Part shown: one piece after another, positions 1 to 7,799 of the stretch
How the letters are laid out: every line of letters begins with the position of its first letter
How positions within the stretch are numbered: the first letter of the stretch is position 1
Origin: Methanosarcinales archaeon Methan_01
GTDB lineage: Archaea > Halobacteriota > Methanosarcinia > Methanotrichales > Methanotrichaceae
Direction: 5' to 3'
Length of the DNA: 64,000 bases
Assembly: GCA_001602645.1 (NCBI GenBank)
Contig: LUYE01000036.1
Location: 62,001-126,000 of the forward strand
Made by a program: the position numbers and the translations under genes
Notes under the pieces: generated by a model
What the model saw: only the letters and a program-made list of their open reading frames with translations
Database searches by the model: none
Told to the model about the DNA's origin: nothing

Positions 1-457
1 GGCAGAAACCTATCAGGTTGACCGATCGTTCGACGACACCACGTTCCTTCATCAAAGACCCAAGCTTTAGGAGGGCATCTTCGTACCCGTCTCTCATGGA
101 GCCACTGTAACCTGCAGCCTCCAACCACAGCACATCTTCGTCCGACGAAACTGAATCGATCACCGCCTGAACGTCATCGCCTATTATGGATGGGACGTCC
201 CCAGATATGACCACCAACAGCGATCTATCATAAATTTCGTCTGCAAGGGCGAGGGCCTTTTTCAACGCCTCTTCGCCACCAAAGACGATCTCCCGCTCAT
301 GGACTACGGTGCAGGCGTGCCTGATATCTGGCTGGTTGGAGAAGTTGTTGAAGATGCCAGTCCCCCAGTTGCATCCCACAGGAGCGTGACTGAGCACCAC
401 GGCATCGGTTATTCCAGAGAACGCCCTAAAGGCCCCAAAGAATCTCCCTCCATCCAT
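1..457 (-). CDS. Nitrogenase component 1-like protein, C-terminus beyond the window
   Basis: My own translation of the minus strand gives 152 residues starting at the ATG at 457-455, one base after the TAG (461-459) of the upstream gene, so the two are probably translationally coupled. The N-terminus carries the nitrogenase alpha/beta fold signature: SHAPVGCNW (Cys29), RHACTVVHEREIVFGGEE (Cys49, then the typical E-x-x-I-V-F-G-G), and VISGDVPSIIGDDV at the position of the third P-cluster cysteine. That third Cys is absent (Gly/Asp instead), which is reminiscent of the Asp ligand in BchB of the dark protochlorophyllide reductase. Members of this superfamily reduce N2, tetrapyrroles or thioethers with a NifH-like partner, which is not visible here. 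The function of this branch is unknown; it is probably one half of a heterodimer with the gene at 459-2066. Confidence 0.85.
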   Translation of the reverse strand, partial: MDGGRFFGAFRAFSGITDAVVLSHAPVGCNWGTGIFNNFSNQPDIRHACTVVHEREIVFGGEEALKKALALADEIYDRSLLVVISGDVPSIIGDDVQAVIDSVSSDEDVLWLEAAGYSGSMRDGYEDALLKLGSLMKERGVVERSVNLIGFC

Positions 458-458
458 T

Positions 459-2066
459 CTAGCTGCCCCCCCTCATGGAATTGGCCCTCCATATGCCATG
501 CCACATGCTTATGGAGGACGTAATTCTAGAGTCCTTCAACATCGGGTAATAAGGAGAATCATAATCGAATCTGGACACAATTAGATGACGTTTATTACGC
601 CCGGGGCTATTTGTCATTCGGACCAAACGTCTGCCAAGTTCGACAATGATGCCGAAGCTGGTCCGATAAAGCAGGTCGGAGAGGGGAGTGACGTCCAATA
701 TGGGAATTTCATCCGCTTTTTCGTAGACCGGTGAAGTGATGAACTCGCCCAAAACGTAGTCGACTTTCTTCGCAACGTTGTGTAACTCCTCTGCAGAGGG
801 GTCCATCAGAACCTGGAAATTTGAATCCAACTCCTCGAACATGCTATTCATGTTCTTGATCATCATATTTCGTGTAGCCTGAGATACTTTAAGGCGGTTC
901 AGCACACGAGAATCGATGCAGATGTATTTCAGGGGGACCCTCAAATCTTCGAGGTAGACTTTTGCACGGTAGGGATTGAATACTAAATTTTGGGACGTGA
1001 TGGCAAAGTCGTACGCGGAGAGAATCTGCCTGATCTTGGCCAGCTCTTCGGAAACTCGCTTCTTTTCTCCATCAATCGCCTCTTCAGCTTCGCCGTCCAG
1101 ACCCAGCTTGGACCCCAGATCCAAGAAAAAACTTCCTATGCCATCTATTCCGGAGTGATGTGGCCACTTCTTAATCTGATCTATCCCAAATTCGTCCCTC
1201 ATATGATCTGCCCACCGGGGGGTGCGAGATCTCACCACGTTCAGCTGAGCAGCAGGAGCCCGTTTTATCCATTCAACGGTGCTGGTGGGGATAACGGCAT
1301 TTATGCTGGTCCCCATCTTGGCCAATATGCGCCGATACTCCTGGATCTCCAGGTTGAAGCCATAGGTGTATCTCCCAGTCGATTCCAGATTAACCGAGTT
1401 CTCGATTACATCCTGCTCTTCCATCAGCTGTTCTGCAATAGCTTTCAACGCATCCACCTGGCCGCAACCCCTGAAATCAAATTCCTTTGACGTCTTTTTC
1501 CAGGAAGTAGCTACATACTGCATTATAGAGTCGATCGAATCGCGGTCTCGATGGGCAAACCCTTCCGAAGGTACGTAAACTACGTTGCAGGGGAGGGTCT
1601 GCTCGACGTCTTTAGCCACGCTCAATACATCTTCTCCCATCAGCCCGGATATACACGTGGGCAAAACGACGATCAAAGACGGTTGATATCGATTGTATAC
1701 CTCACATATGCTCCGTCTCAGCTTTGCTTCTCCGCCGTAGATGATATCCCCCTCCTCCAGGTTGGTGCATGCCATATTATAGACAGGAGAATGGAGCTTA
1801 CGCGGGCTCAGACGCTGGTGAAACGCGCAGCTTCGAGGTCCGTGTATTAGGGGGACGGCACCATCGATCTCTGAGACGACGTAGACTGAACCTGATAGCT
1901 TACAATTGATCCCATGATAGTGAGCGGACCTTGATATGCTATCATAGATGCCCAAAAAGGTCCGATCTAACATGAGATTATAATATATGCCATCAAAAAC
2001 ACCGTCCCCTCCCGAGATGTCATCTTTACCATCGCCAGATATGCACAAATCAGCTCCTTCCATCAA
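459..2066 (-). CDS. Nitrogenase component 1-like protein (group IV type, function unknown)
   Basis: This 535-residue protein belongs to the oxidoreductase/nitrogenase component 1 superfamily. All three P-cluster-type cysteines are in place: Cys80 in LIHGPRSC, Cys100 in YNMACTNLEEGDIIYGG, and Cys138 in LPTCISGLMGED. The start is supported by GGTGAT a few bases before the ATG at 2066. The residues that anchor FeMo cofactor in NifD cannot be recognised, so dinitrogen reduction is not supported. It is followed after one base by a second, shorter-headed homologue, and preceded on the same strand by periplasmic metal-chelate-type binding proteins. Uncharacterised nitrogenase-like pairs next to Fe/cobalamin-type uptake genes are known in anaerobes; a tetrapyrrole or other metal-linked reduction is an inference. 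Confidence 0.85.
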   Translation of the reverse strand: MMEGADLCISGDGKDDISGGDGVFDGIYYNLMLDRTFLGIYDSISRSAHYHGINCKLSGSVYVVSEIDGAVPLIHGPRSCAFHQRLSPRKLHSPVYNMACTNLEEGDIIYGGEAKLRRSICEVYNRYQPSLIVVLPTCISGLMGEDVLSVAKDVEQTLPCNVVYVPSEGFAHRDRDSIDSIMQYVATSWKKTSKEFDFRGCGQVDALKAIAEQLMEEQDVIENSVNLESTGRYTYGFNLEIQEYRRILAKMGTSINAVIPTSTVEWIKRAPAAQLNVVRSRTPRWADHMRDEFGIDQIKKWPHHSGIDGIGSFFLDLGSKLGLDGEAEEAIDGEKKRVSEELAKIRQILSAYDFAITSQNLVFNPYRAKVYLEDLRVPLKYICIDSRVLNRLKVSQATRNMMIKNMNSMFEELDSNFQVLMDPSAEELHNVAKKVDYVLGEFITSPVYEKADEIPILDVTPLSDLLYRTSFGIIVELGRRLVRMTNSPGRNKRHLIVSRFDYDSPYYPMLKDSRITSSISMWHGIWRANSMRGGS

Positions 2067-2109
2067 ATCACCATGAAATATGTCTCCGACCTTCCGCTTT
2101 TATAAAGGG

Positions 2110-2138
2110 TGAAAAGGGCTATTTCAATGCCCTTTTCA
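2110..2138. terminator. Intergenic stem-loop between binding-protein gene and nitrogenase-like gene
   Basis: GAAAAGGGC (2111-2119) and GCCCTTTTC (2129-2137) form a perfect 9-base inverted repeat with a 9-base loop, extendable by one T-A pair. It lies in the 83-base gap between the stop of the dockerin binding protein and the start of the nitrogenase-like gene, both on the minus strand. It could end or process the upstream message so that the two genes reach different levels. There is no long U-run, so classical termination is uncertain. Confidence 0.4.
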
Positions 2139-2149
2139 ATAGCTTAGAA

Positions 2150-3379
2150 TTATGCCGTATATACGAATGCTCCCTGCTGGTACACATCGAAGTCCAATCC
2201 CGGGCAGTATCCATCTACGTACTCTTGATGCATCGCCTGTGGGTCCAAATCTTCGAATAGCTCCGGATGCGTCCACTTGGCCATATATGCGACCGCTATG
2301 GGATAATTGAACCCGTAAGAGAGGTTTTCATATATCACATAAACCCGGCCGTTCTTGACCGCCGAAACATCGGCTAGTTCAGGTCGGTTCATGATCTCCT
2401 CTCTTGTGGCCTCCATCGCCCCCAAATCGTCCACAGAATATCCTGCATCAGATCTCTGGTGCTTGATTATGATATCCGGGTTCTTCACCATCACAGCTTC
2501 AGGATCTGCTTCGAAGTAAAGGGGGAAGTCCTCAAAGATGTTCTCGCCGCCGGTAATCTCTATGTAGGTCTGAGCCCCAGAGCCGTTACCGCCATATGCC
2601 TTGTATTCTCCAAAGGAAGATTCTACGTATACTCTGGGCTTATCCCCGTCAGAAAGATCTTCTGTCCGAGACTTGATGGTTGCGAGATACTTGTCGTGGA
2701 AGTTATTCAGATAATCGCGGGCCTCATCTCTCCGGTTCATGATGTAGCCCAGCTTAATGGTCTCCTCGGCGAACTCGTTGGGGGTATGAGACATGAAGTC
2801 AAGGCCAACTACGGGGATGTCGCCGGGCATCTCGTCGTAGAGGAGCTTGGTCCAACTGGTGGCCCCCAGCACCATATCTGGCTGGAAGCTGAATATCGTC
2901 TCTTTATCTGGAGGATAGCCTCCGATGGATGGTAAGTCGAGCATCTGCGGGAAGTATACGGGCGCCTTCTGAGGATCGTTGACGGCGACCACCTTGTCCA
3001 TATCTCCAAAGATCCTCAAAGCTTCATTGCAATAAATAGACATGGATACAATATGTTGTACGGGCTTTTTGATCGTCACCGTCCAGTTATAGCTGTCGAT
3101 GATGGTCAGCTCCTCCTCGTCTCCAGCTATGATCATCTCGATCTGGGATATATCCTCCTCATCAATGTTGCCGTCACAATTTGCGTCTGCCAGCTTCGTA
3201 GGTCCGCTTACTCCCGCAATTATGTCTCTCACGTATTCTATGTCGCTCTCATCTACGACGTCGTCCATGTTGGCATTTCCGAAGATGCCTAACGTGTAAT
3301 CCGCAGCAACGACGGTGGTGAGCGCCAAAGGCGAACAAAACGCCAGAATCACCATGAACCGATAAAACTTCCTCGTCAC
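2150..3379 (-). CDS. Dockerin-containing ABC-type substrate-binding protein (TroA/BtuF-like)
   Basis: The protein has 409 residues. Residues 1-26 form a signal peptide ending near VVAA. Residues 31-87 hold two EF-hand-like dockerin segments (GNANMDDVVDESDI and DANCDGNIDEEDI). The rest is a periplasmic binding domain of the Fe-siderophore/cobalamin class (KPVQHIVSMSIYCNEALRIFG near the start, and ...PDIIIKH, GRVYVIYENLSYGFNYP later). The start is a GTG with GAGGTGA seven bases upstream. Such proteins capture metal chelates or corrinoids outside the membrane for an ABC importer; no permease or ATPase is in the window. The dockerin implies docking to a cohesin-bearing surface protein. It resembles the protein at 28620-29858, sharing GNANMDDVVDE. 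The ligand cannot be read from sequence. Confidence 0.88.
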   Translation of the reverse strand: MTRKFYRFMVILAFCSPLALTTVVAADYTLGIFGNANMDDVVDESDIEYVRDIIAGVSGPTKLADANCDGNIDEEDISQIEMIIAGDEEELTIIDSYNWTVTIKKPVQHIVSMSIYCNEALRIFGDMDKVVAVNDPQKAPVYFPQMLDLPSIGGYPPDKETIFSFQPDMVLGATSWTKLLYDEMPGDIPVVGLDFMSHTPNEFAEETIKLGYIMNRRDEARDYLNNFHDKYLATIKSRTEDLSDGDKPRVYVESSFGEYKAYGGNGSGAQTYIEITGGENIFEDFPLYFEADPEAVMVKNPDIIIKHQRSDAGYSVDDLGAMEATREEIMNRPELADVSAVKNGRVYVIYENLSYGFNYPIAVAYMAKWTHPELFEDLDPQAMHQEYVDGYCPGLDFDVYQQGAFVYTA

Positions 3380-3432
3380 TCTCCAGTCACCTCACATAGA
3401 TCAAATTCACTTTTCCTTAGACAAACTCATTT

Positions 3433-3448
3433 GATTATATAACTTACG
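3433..3448 (-). promoter_or_regulatory. Probable TATA element of the dockerin binding-protein gene
   Basis: On the minus strand this reads CGTAAGTTATATAATC, about 55-70 bases before the GTG at 3379. Nearly the same string (CGCAAGTTATATTAATC) lies upstream of the binding-protein pair at 5816-5832. Its AT-rich core suits an archaeal TATA box, and the shared flank suggests a common regulator site. Confidence 0.5.
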
Positions 3449-3677
3449 CTTTTAGGATTTTGATTATCGTCGTGTCTATCGTCCAAATCCAAGCATTCCT
3501 TAACTATAATATTTAAAATTTTGATAATTAAATGAATCTCGTGATAATCCTCAGTCAACACTGTTTATAATTGGTGTTTATGAGAAAAAAAGATGGCTGG
3601 GTGGTATTTTTACTGGCGCAGCTCGCATTATTACCCCCTCGCCTCGAATCCATCAATGCGTCATCAAAGGCTCCGAC

Positions 3678-4703
3678 TTATGGGTAGACGTACACACCTT
3701 CCAGCTCCAGGCCGAAGAACTCCTGGACCAGCTCTTCGTGCACCTCCTCTGGATCGATATCCTCGAAGAGGTCGGGATGGAACCACTTGGCGAAATATAG
3801 ATCGCTGATGATGGAGGGCGCCCCGCCCATTACGCCAGAGGTGACCACGTAAACCCGGCGATCTTTGACGGCGCCGACGTCGCTCAATCCGGGCCGGGAG
3901 AGGATTTCGTTCCTCGTCTCCTCCAGCCCCTCCAGGGTGTGATTCTTGCCGGATTTCTGGAATATTATTACATCAGGGTCCTTCTCTGCTACCCATTCCG
4001 AGCTGACCACTATGTACGAACCCGGCGTTTCGTCGGCTGCGATGCTGATTCCTCCAGCAGCCGCGATTTTATCGCCGAAACCCGTTCCGGGGGTGGCAGC
4101 GTTCCAGGGGCTGGCCCATTCACCGAGGACGACGGGCTTATCTTCTTCATCCAGATCTGCAGTGCGCTCCTCTACAATGGTGTGGTAACGATCGATAAAG
4201 GCGACGAGCTCGTCTGCCCGCTCGTTTTTGTCCAGTATGGTCCCCAGATCTCTTATGATGGCCATGGTTCTCTCCGGGTCACCAGAACGGATCACGATCA
4301 CAGGTACGCCTCCGCTTTCGATCTTTTCGCGGTTATCGTCGGAGAGCATGGTATCTGCGATCACCACATCCGGATCGAGCTCGAGAATGAGCTCTATGGT
4401 CGGACTATAGGAGCTCTGCCCCACGATCGGCACATCTTCGAGATCTGGTGGATAGGTGGAATAGGAGTCACGTCCGATGATCTTATCTCCACCATCCAGG
4501 GCGCATAGTATCTCAGAGGCGTAGGAGGAGAGGCTGATCACCGTCTCCACGGGAGATGGTACCTCTAAGGATTTTCCCGTATAATCTACGATGGTAACCG
4601 ACTCTGACGATGCAGCTGCCGCTTCGCCACACCCTGTGAAGGATAGAACGGCGAGGAGGCAGAGAAAGACGAATACTCGCGTTTTTCTTAGGGTTTTGTT
4701 CAT
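3678..4703 (-). CDS. Periplasmic binding protein, BtuF/FepB-like lipoprotein
   Basis: I place the start at the ATG at 4703 (MNKTLRKTR), seven codons inside the longest frame, because AGGTGAT lies four bases before it. The N-terminus has a lipoprotein-type signal (LAVLSFTGCGEA, lipid-anchor Cys). The mature part is a TroA-like helical-backbone binding domain beginning VTIVDYTGKSLEVPSPVETV, with SLSSYASEILCAL and ELDPDVVIADTM as in BtuF/FepB proteins. It is a close tandem paralogue of the next gene upstream (4746-5768), 42 bases away, so both are probably co-transcribed. It lacks the dockerin found in its neighbour at 2150-3379. The likely cargo is a metal chelate, corrinoid or haem-like compound; which one is unknown. 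Confidence 0.87.
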   Translation of the reverse strand: MNKTLRKTRVFVFLCLLAVLSFTGCGEAAAASSESVTIVDYTGKSLEVPSPVETVISLSSYASEILCALDGGDKIIGRDSYSTYPPDLEDVPIVGQSSYSPTIELILELDPDVVIADTMLSDDNREKIESGGVPVIVIRSGDPERTMAIIRDLGTILDKNERADELVAFIDRYHTIVEERTADLDEEDKPVVLGEWASPWNAATPGTGFGDKIAAAGGISIAADETPGSYIVVSSEWVAEKDPDVIIFQKSGKNHTLEGLEETRNEILSRPGLSDVGAVKDRRVYVVTSGVMGGAPSIISDLYFAKWFHPDLFEDIDPEEVHEELVQEFFGLELEGVYVYP

Positions 4704-4745
4704 ATGAATCACCTGTTTAATCAACTTCTTTCGCTACGATGCAGC

Positions 4746-5768
4746 TCATGGGTAGACGTACACCCCTTCCAGCTCTAGGCCAAGGAATTTCTGGAGAAGT
4801 TCTCTGTGTACAGCCTCGGGATCGATATCCTCGAAGAGGTTCGGATGGAACCACCTGGCGAGGTAGAGATCCCCGATGACCGAGGGCGCTCCGCCCACTA
4901 TGCCAGAAGTGATGATGTAAACCCGATCATCTTTGACCGCCTTCACGTCGCCCAATCCGGGCCGGGAGAGGATTTCATTTCTGGTCTCCTCCATCTCCTC
5001 CGGCGTGGGGGGGACCTTGCCAAAGACTTGGAAGACGATAATATCCGGGTTCCTCTCTGCCACCCATTCTGAGCTGACCACTACGTACTGCCCTGGCGTT
5101 TCGTCGGCAGCGATGCTGGTTCCTCCGGCAGCAATGATTTTGTTGCCATAACTTGTTCCAGGCGTGGCCACCTTCCAGGCGCTGCCCCACTCACAGAGGA
5201 CAATCGGCTTATCTTCTTCCTCTAGGCCAGATACGCGCTCCTCTATGATGGTTTGATAATGCTCAATAAAATCAGCAAGCTCCTCCGCTCGCTCTTCTTT
5301 GCCCAGTATCAGCCCCAGATTTCTTATATTTTCGATGGTTCTATCGGGGTCGCTAAAACGGTCCACAATCACCGGAATGCCAGCGCTTTCTATCTTCTCT
5401 CGGCCGTCATCTGATATCATCGTATCAGCGACCACCACATCCGGGTCTAACTGCAGGATCAGCTCGATATTTGGCGTATAGGAGCTCTCTCCCACCACCG
5501 GCACATCTTCGAGATTCGGTGGAAAGGTGGAAGAGGCGCCGCGCCCGATGATCTTATCCCCACCTTCCAGGGCACACAGGATCTCAGAGGCGTGAGATGA
5601 GAGGCTGATCACCGTCTCCACGGGAGATGGTACCTCCATGGATTTTCCAGTATAATCGACGATGGTGACCATCCCTCGCGATGATGGAACCGCCGCCTCA
5701 GAGCCTCCCATCAAGGAGAGAAGCAACGAAGCCATTAGCACCCAGGTTGTTATCCGAGTTTGATTCAT
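4746..5768 (-). CDS. Periplasmic binding protein, BtuF/FepB-like (tandem paralogue)
   Basis: This 340-residue protein has a signal peptide (residues 1-26, ending SEAA) and the same TroA-like fold as the gene at 3678-4703, with long identical stretches such as VTIVDYTGKSMEVPSPVETV and the C-terminal LGLELEGVYVYP. A GAGGT ribosome site stands seven bases before the ATG at 5768. It has no lipobox Cys, so it may be soluble or anchored another way. The pair looks like a recent duplication, possibly for different ligands. A palindromic promoter region sits just upstream (5805-5830). No permease or ATPase partner is visible in the window. Confidence 0.86.
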   Translation of the reverse strand: MNQTRITTWVLMASLLLSLMGGSEAAVPSSRGMVTIVDYTGKSMEVPSPVETVISLSSHASEILCALEGGDKIIGRGASSTFPPNLEDVPVVGESSYTPNIELILQLDPDVVVADTMISDDGREKIESAGIPVIVDRFSDPDRTIENIRNLGLILGKEERAEELADFIEHYQTIIEERVSGLEEEDKPIVLCEWGSAWKVATPGTSYGNKIIAAGGTSIAADETPGQYVVVSSEWVAERNPDIIVFQVFGKVPPTPEEMEETRNEILSRPGLGDVKAVKDDRVYIITSGIVGGAPSVIGDLYLARWFHPNLFEDIDPEAVHRELLQKFLGLELEGVYVYP

Positions 5769-5804
5769 CTGCTCTACCTCTAATAAGATTAATTTGAGTT
5801 AAAT

Positions 5805-5830
5805 CAAGTTATATTGATTAATATAACTTG
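5805..5830 (-). promoter_or_regulatory. Palindromic promoter/operator of the binding-protein pair
   Basis: CAAGTTATATT (5805-5815) and AATATAACTTG (5820-5830) form a perfect 11-base inverted repeat around GATT, 37 bases before the ATG at 5768. The arms contain the TATA-like core, so a dimeric repressor bound here would cover the promoter. The half-site AAGTTATAT recurs in the promoter of the dockerin binding protein (3433-3448). Confidence 0.5.
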
Positions 5831-5934
5831 CGGTCCCTCTGATCAAGACGTTGAAGTATGGCAATTGCCAAGTCGAACAATAGGGGGGATCTGCGGGGAA
5901 CTCAATGCCGGCTAACGCTTCCAGCCCGGATTCT

Positions 5935-6290
5935 ATATGATGTTCGCCCTCATCCTCAACGCCGTCAACCCCCGGATTGGGGGCGTGCTGATAAGGGGCG
6001 ACAAAGGAACCGCCAAATCGGCCGCCGTCTCTGCCCTGGGCCGCCCTCCCGGACGAGATCCCCGCTAGTGGAAGGCTGCCCCTTCAACTGCAATCCTCAT
6101 AACCCAAAGGAGATCTGCGACCTCTGCTACGGGCGCGGCCAGGCGGGCTCGCTGGAGGCGACAGCCTGCAGGACCTCAGTGGTCGATCTGCTCCTGGGGG
6201 CGACGGAAGGCAAGGTCTTGGGGTCTCTTGACGTCGAGAGGGCGATCAAGGAGGGGAGAGACATCGCCATCGATGCCTACTTCGCCGACT
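5935..6290 (+). pseudogene. Remnant of ChlI/BchI-type chelatase AAA+ ATPase
   Basis: Two reading frames together give recognisable ChlI sequence. The first (about 5935-6040) reads [20 protein letters not shown] then [11 protein letters not shown], which includes the Walker A loop. The second, after a frameshift near 6040-6070, reads VEGCPFNCNPHNPKEICDLC, and later VVDLLLGATEGKVLGSLDVE and RAIKEG. The normal N-terminus and everything after the ERAIKEG segment (Walker B, sensor regions) are missing. ChlI partners ChlD and CobN/ChlH in inserting Mg, Co or similar metals into tetrapyrroles. Here it is a decayed fragment next to metal-chelate-type binding proteins, so the locus may once have carried a chelatase. 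Confidence 0.75.
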
Positions 6291-6417
6291 CGAGATCGAA
6301 GGGCCCGAAGGGCGGAACACGTACGCAGCAAAACAGATACCGTGCCCGCAATGACGGCGCGGAAAGGACGGCGAAGGGGAAGGATTTTTGCCGGGTCGGG
6401 TCTGAGGCCCTCTCACT

Positions 6418-6921
6418 TTGAGGACGAGACAACGACCTCGGACCGGCACGAGCGGCCGGGAGCTGTGGCGGCTCTGGCGCGACCAGTTCGACGACGACCT
6501 CGCGGCCCTGGCCGAGGCGATCTGGGCCGCAAACAAGCTGGTCAAGACGGAGCCCCCTGAGGCGAGGGATCGGTTCTACGCCATAAAGGACGAGTTCATC
6601 CTCAGGTACGCGACGAGCGGTCGGCGGGTTCGGGACGAGCCTCCGCCGCCCTGGTATCAGGGCGTCCACGGGTCGGTCCGCACCCTCTACTGTTACCGGA
6701 TCCCTATAGGCGATAGGGTATATCGGCTCCACAGCTACCTCCGCCCCCCGGAGGTGGAGGCGGCCCTCGCCGAGGATGGTGAGAAGGGGGGCGGCTCCGC
6801 CGTCGACGAGTGGTCGTGGCTACCGATCTCTTTCGACGAATTCTATAAGATGCTAGCAAGTTACGCCAGAGACCATTGGGGCTTCTCGGAGCGGCGGGCC
6901 GCATCCGGCGGGAGGAAGTGA
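6418..6921 (+). CDS. Unknown 167-residue protein
   Basis: A frame of 167 codons starts at TTG 6418, just after a TGA at 6403, with no clear ribosome site; the true start may be inside, or the gene may be truncated. The protein is rich in charged and aromatic residues (ELWRLWRDQFDDDLAALAEA, WYQGVHGSVRTLYCYRIPIG, WSWLPISFDEFYKMLASYA) and looks like a soluble globular protein. I recognise no family. It follows directly on the chelatase remnant, so this stretch may be a site of rearrangement. Confidence 0.55.
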   Translation: MRTRQRPRTGTSGRELWRLWRDQFDDDLAALAEAIWAANKLVKTEPPEARDRFYAIKDEFILRYATSGRRVRDEPPPPWYQGVHGSVRTLYCYRIPIGDRVYRLHSYLRPPEVEAALAEDGEKGGGSAVDEWSWLPISFDEFYKMLASYARDHWGFSERRAASGGRK

Positions 6922-6992
6922 GCTGGACCCATCTTCACCAAATGGAATAGATTCAAAGAGGGGTACGGTAGCTCTGGGGGCCCCCAGCTCGC

Positions 6993-7799
6993 CTAGGTGA
7001 CGTATATTCTGATCGTATCGCTGTAGTCATAGCTGTCATCTATCCTGTATCTCAAGAGATGAGATCCTTCACTATCGGAGTACTTCCAGAACCGATACTG
7101 GTGGACGGCACTGACATATCCGAGATTGTAGTATCTGATCTCTCCGTCGGGACCCATCTCCTCGAGGTTCAGCTCTCCAGAGGTGGATGGGATGATGAGC
7201 AGTCTTGCATAGTGATAAAGAGGCATCTCCATCGACCCCCAATTTCTGCTGCCGTCTATAGAGGCTACCCTCAGGACGTTCTGGCCTTCAACGACGGTTG
7301 ATGAGACCGCCATGGAATATTGATATGACTCCGATTCGTCTACCAGGATTCCAGGAGCTTCAGCGATCTGGCCGGAATAATATGATACATCCCATTGGCC
7401 ACTCATCGACCAGCTGTCTGAATTCATCCAGCTGGCCAAGTTCTGCCACCATAATTCGCAATCATCACCGCCATCACAATCGCGACAACACTTTCGACAG
7501 TCATCACAAATAAGACGCCCTTTTCGGTCGGGCGGCTTTTCTTCGTCCGTTTTCTCATGAGGCTTCTCTTCGTCCGGTTTCTCAAGTTGGTTCAACTGAT
7601 CTGGTTTCTCAGGTTGGTTATGGGACGGGTTTTTCGATGCGTCCTCCCTCGGGGCGCTCATGTTTCCCTGGTGTTGCCGCCTCTCTTGATCACCACCATC
7701 GTGGTCGTCGTTTTGAGCCTGAGAGGTGCAGGTGCAGATTGCAGCAAGAGAAATCATCACTAAAATTACGATGGCTCCTGATACTTTTATAATATTCAT
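6993..7799 (-). CDS. Secreted or lipid-anchored protein of unknown function
   Basis: The protein has 268 residues. Residues 1-29 are a signal peptide with a possible lipobox (LAAIC). Residues 30-95 are a hydrophilic linker with repeated KPDE/EKP motifs. A short Cys cluster follows (CDDCRKCCRDC, about residues 98-108), then a Trp/Tyr/Ser-rich C-terminal domain likely to be beta-rich. Its ATG overlaps the stop of the upstream gene by four bases (ATGA at 7799-7796), so the two are translationally coupled. The cysteine cluster could hold a metal or disulfides. I do not recognise the family. Confidence 0.7.
   Translation of the reverse strand: MNIIKVSGAIVILVMISLAAICTCTSQAQNDDHDGGDQERRQHQGNMSAPREDASKNPSHNQPEKPDQLNQLEKPDEEKPHEKTDEEKPPDRKGRLICDDCRKCCRDCDGGDDCELWWQNLASWMNSDSWSMSGQWDVSYYSGQIAEAPGILVDESESYQYSMAVSSTVVEGQNVLRVASIDGSRNWGSMEMPLYHYARLLIIPSTSGELNLEEMGPDGEIRYYNLGYVSAVHQYRFWKYSDSEGSHLLRYRIDDSYDYSDTIRIYVT

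Noticed and set aside
1-2066. True nitrogenase (NifDK) assignment
   Set aside because: The FeMo-cofactor ligands are not recognisable, one subunit lacks a P-cluster Cys, and no nif genes lie nearby.
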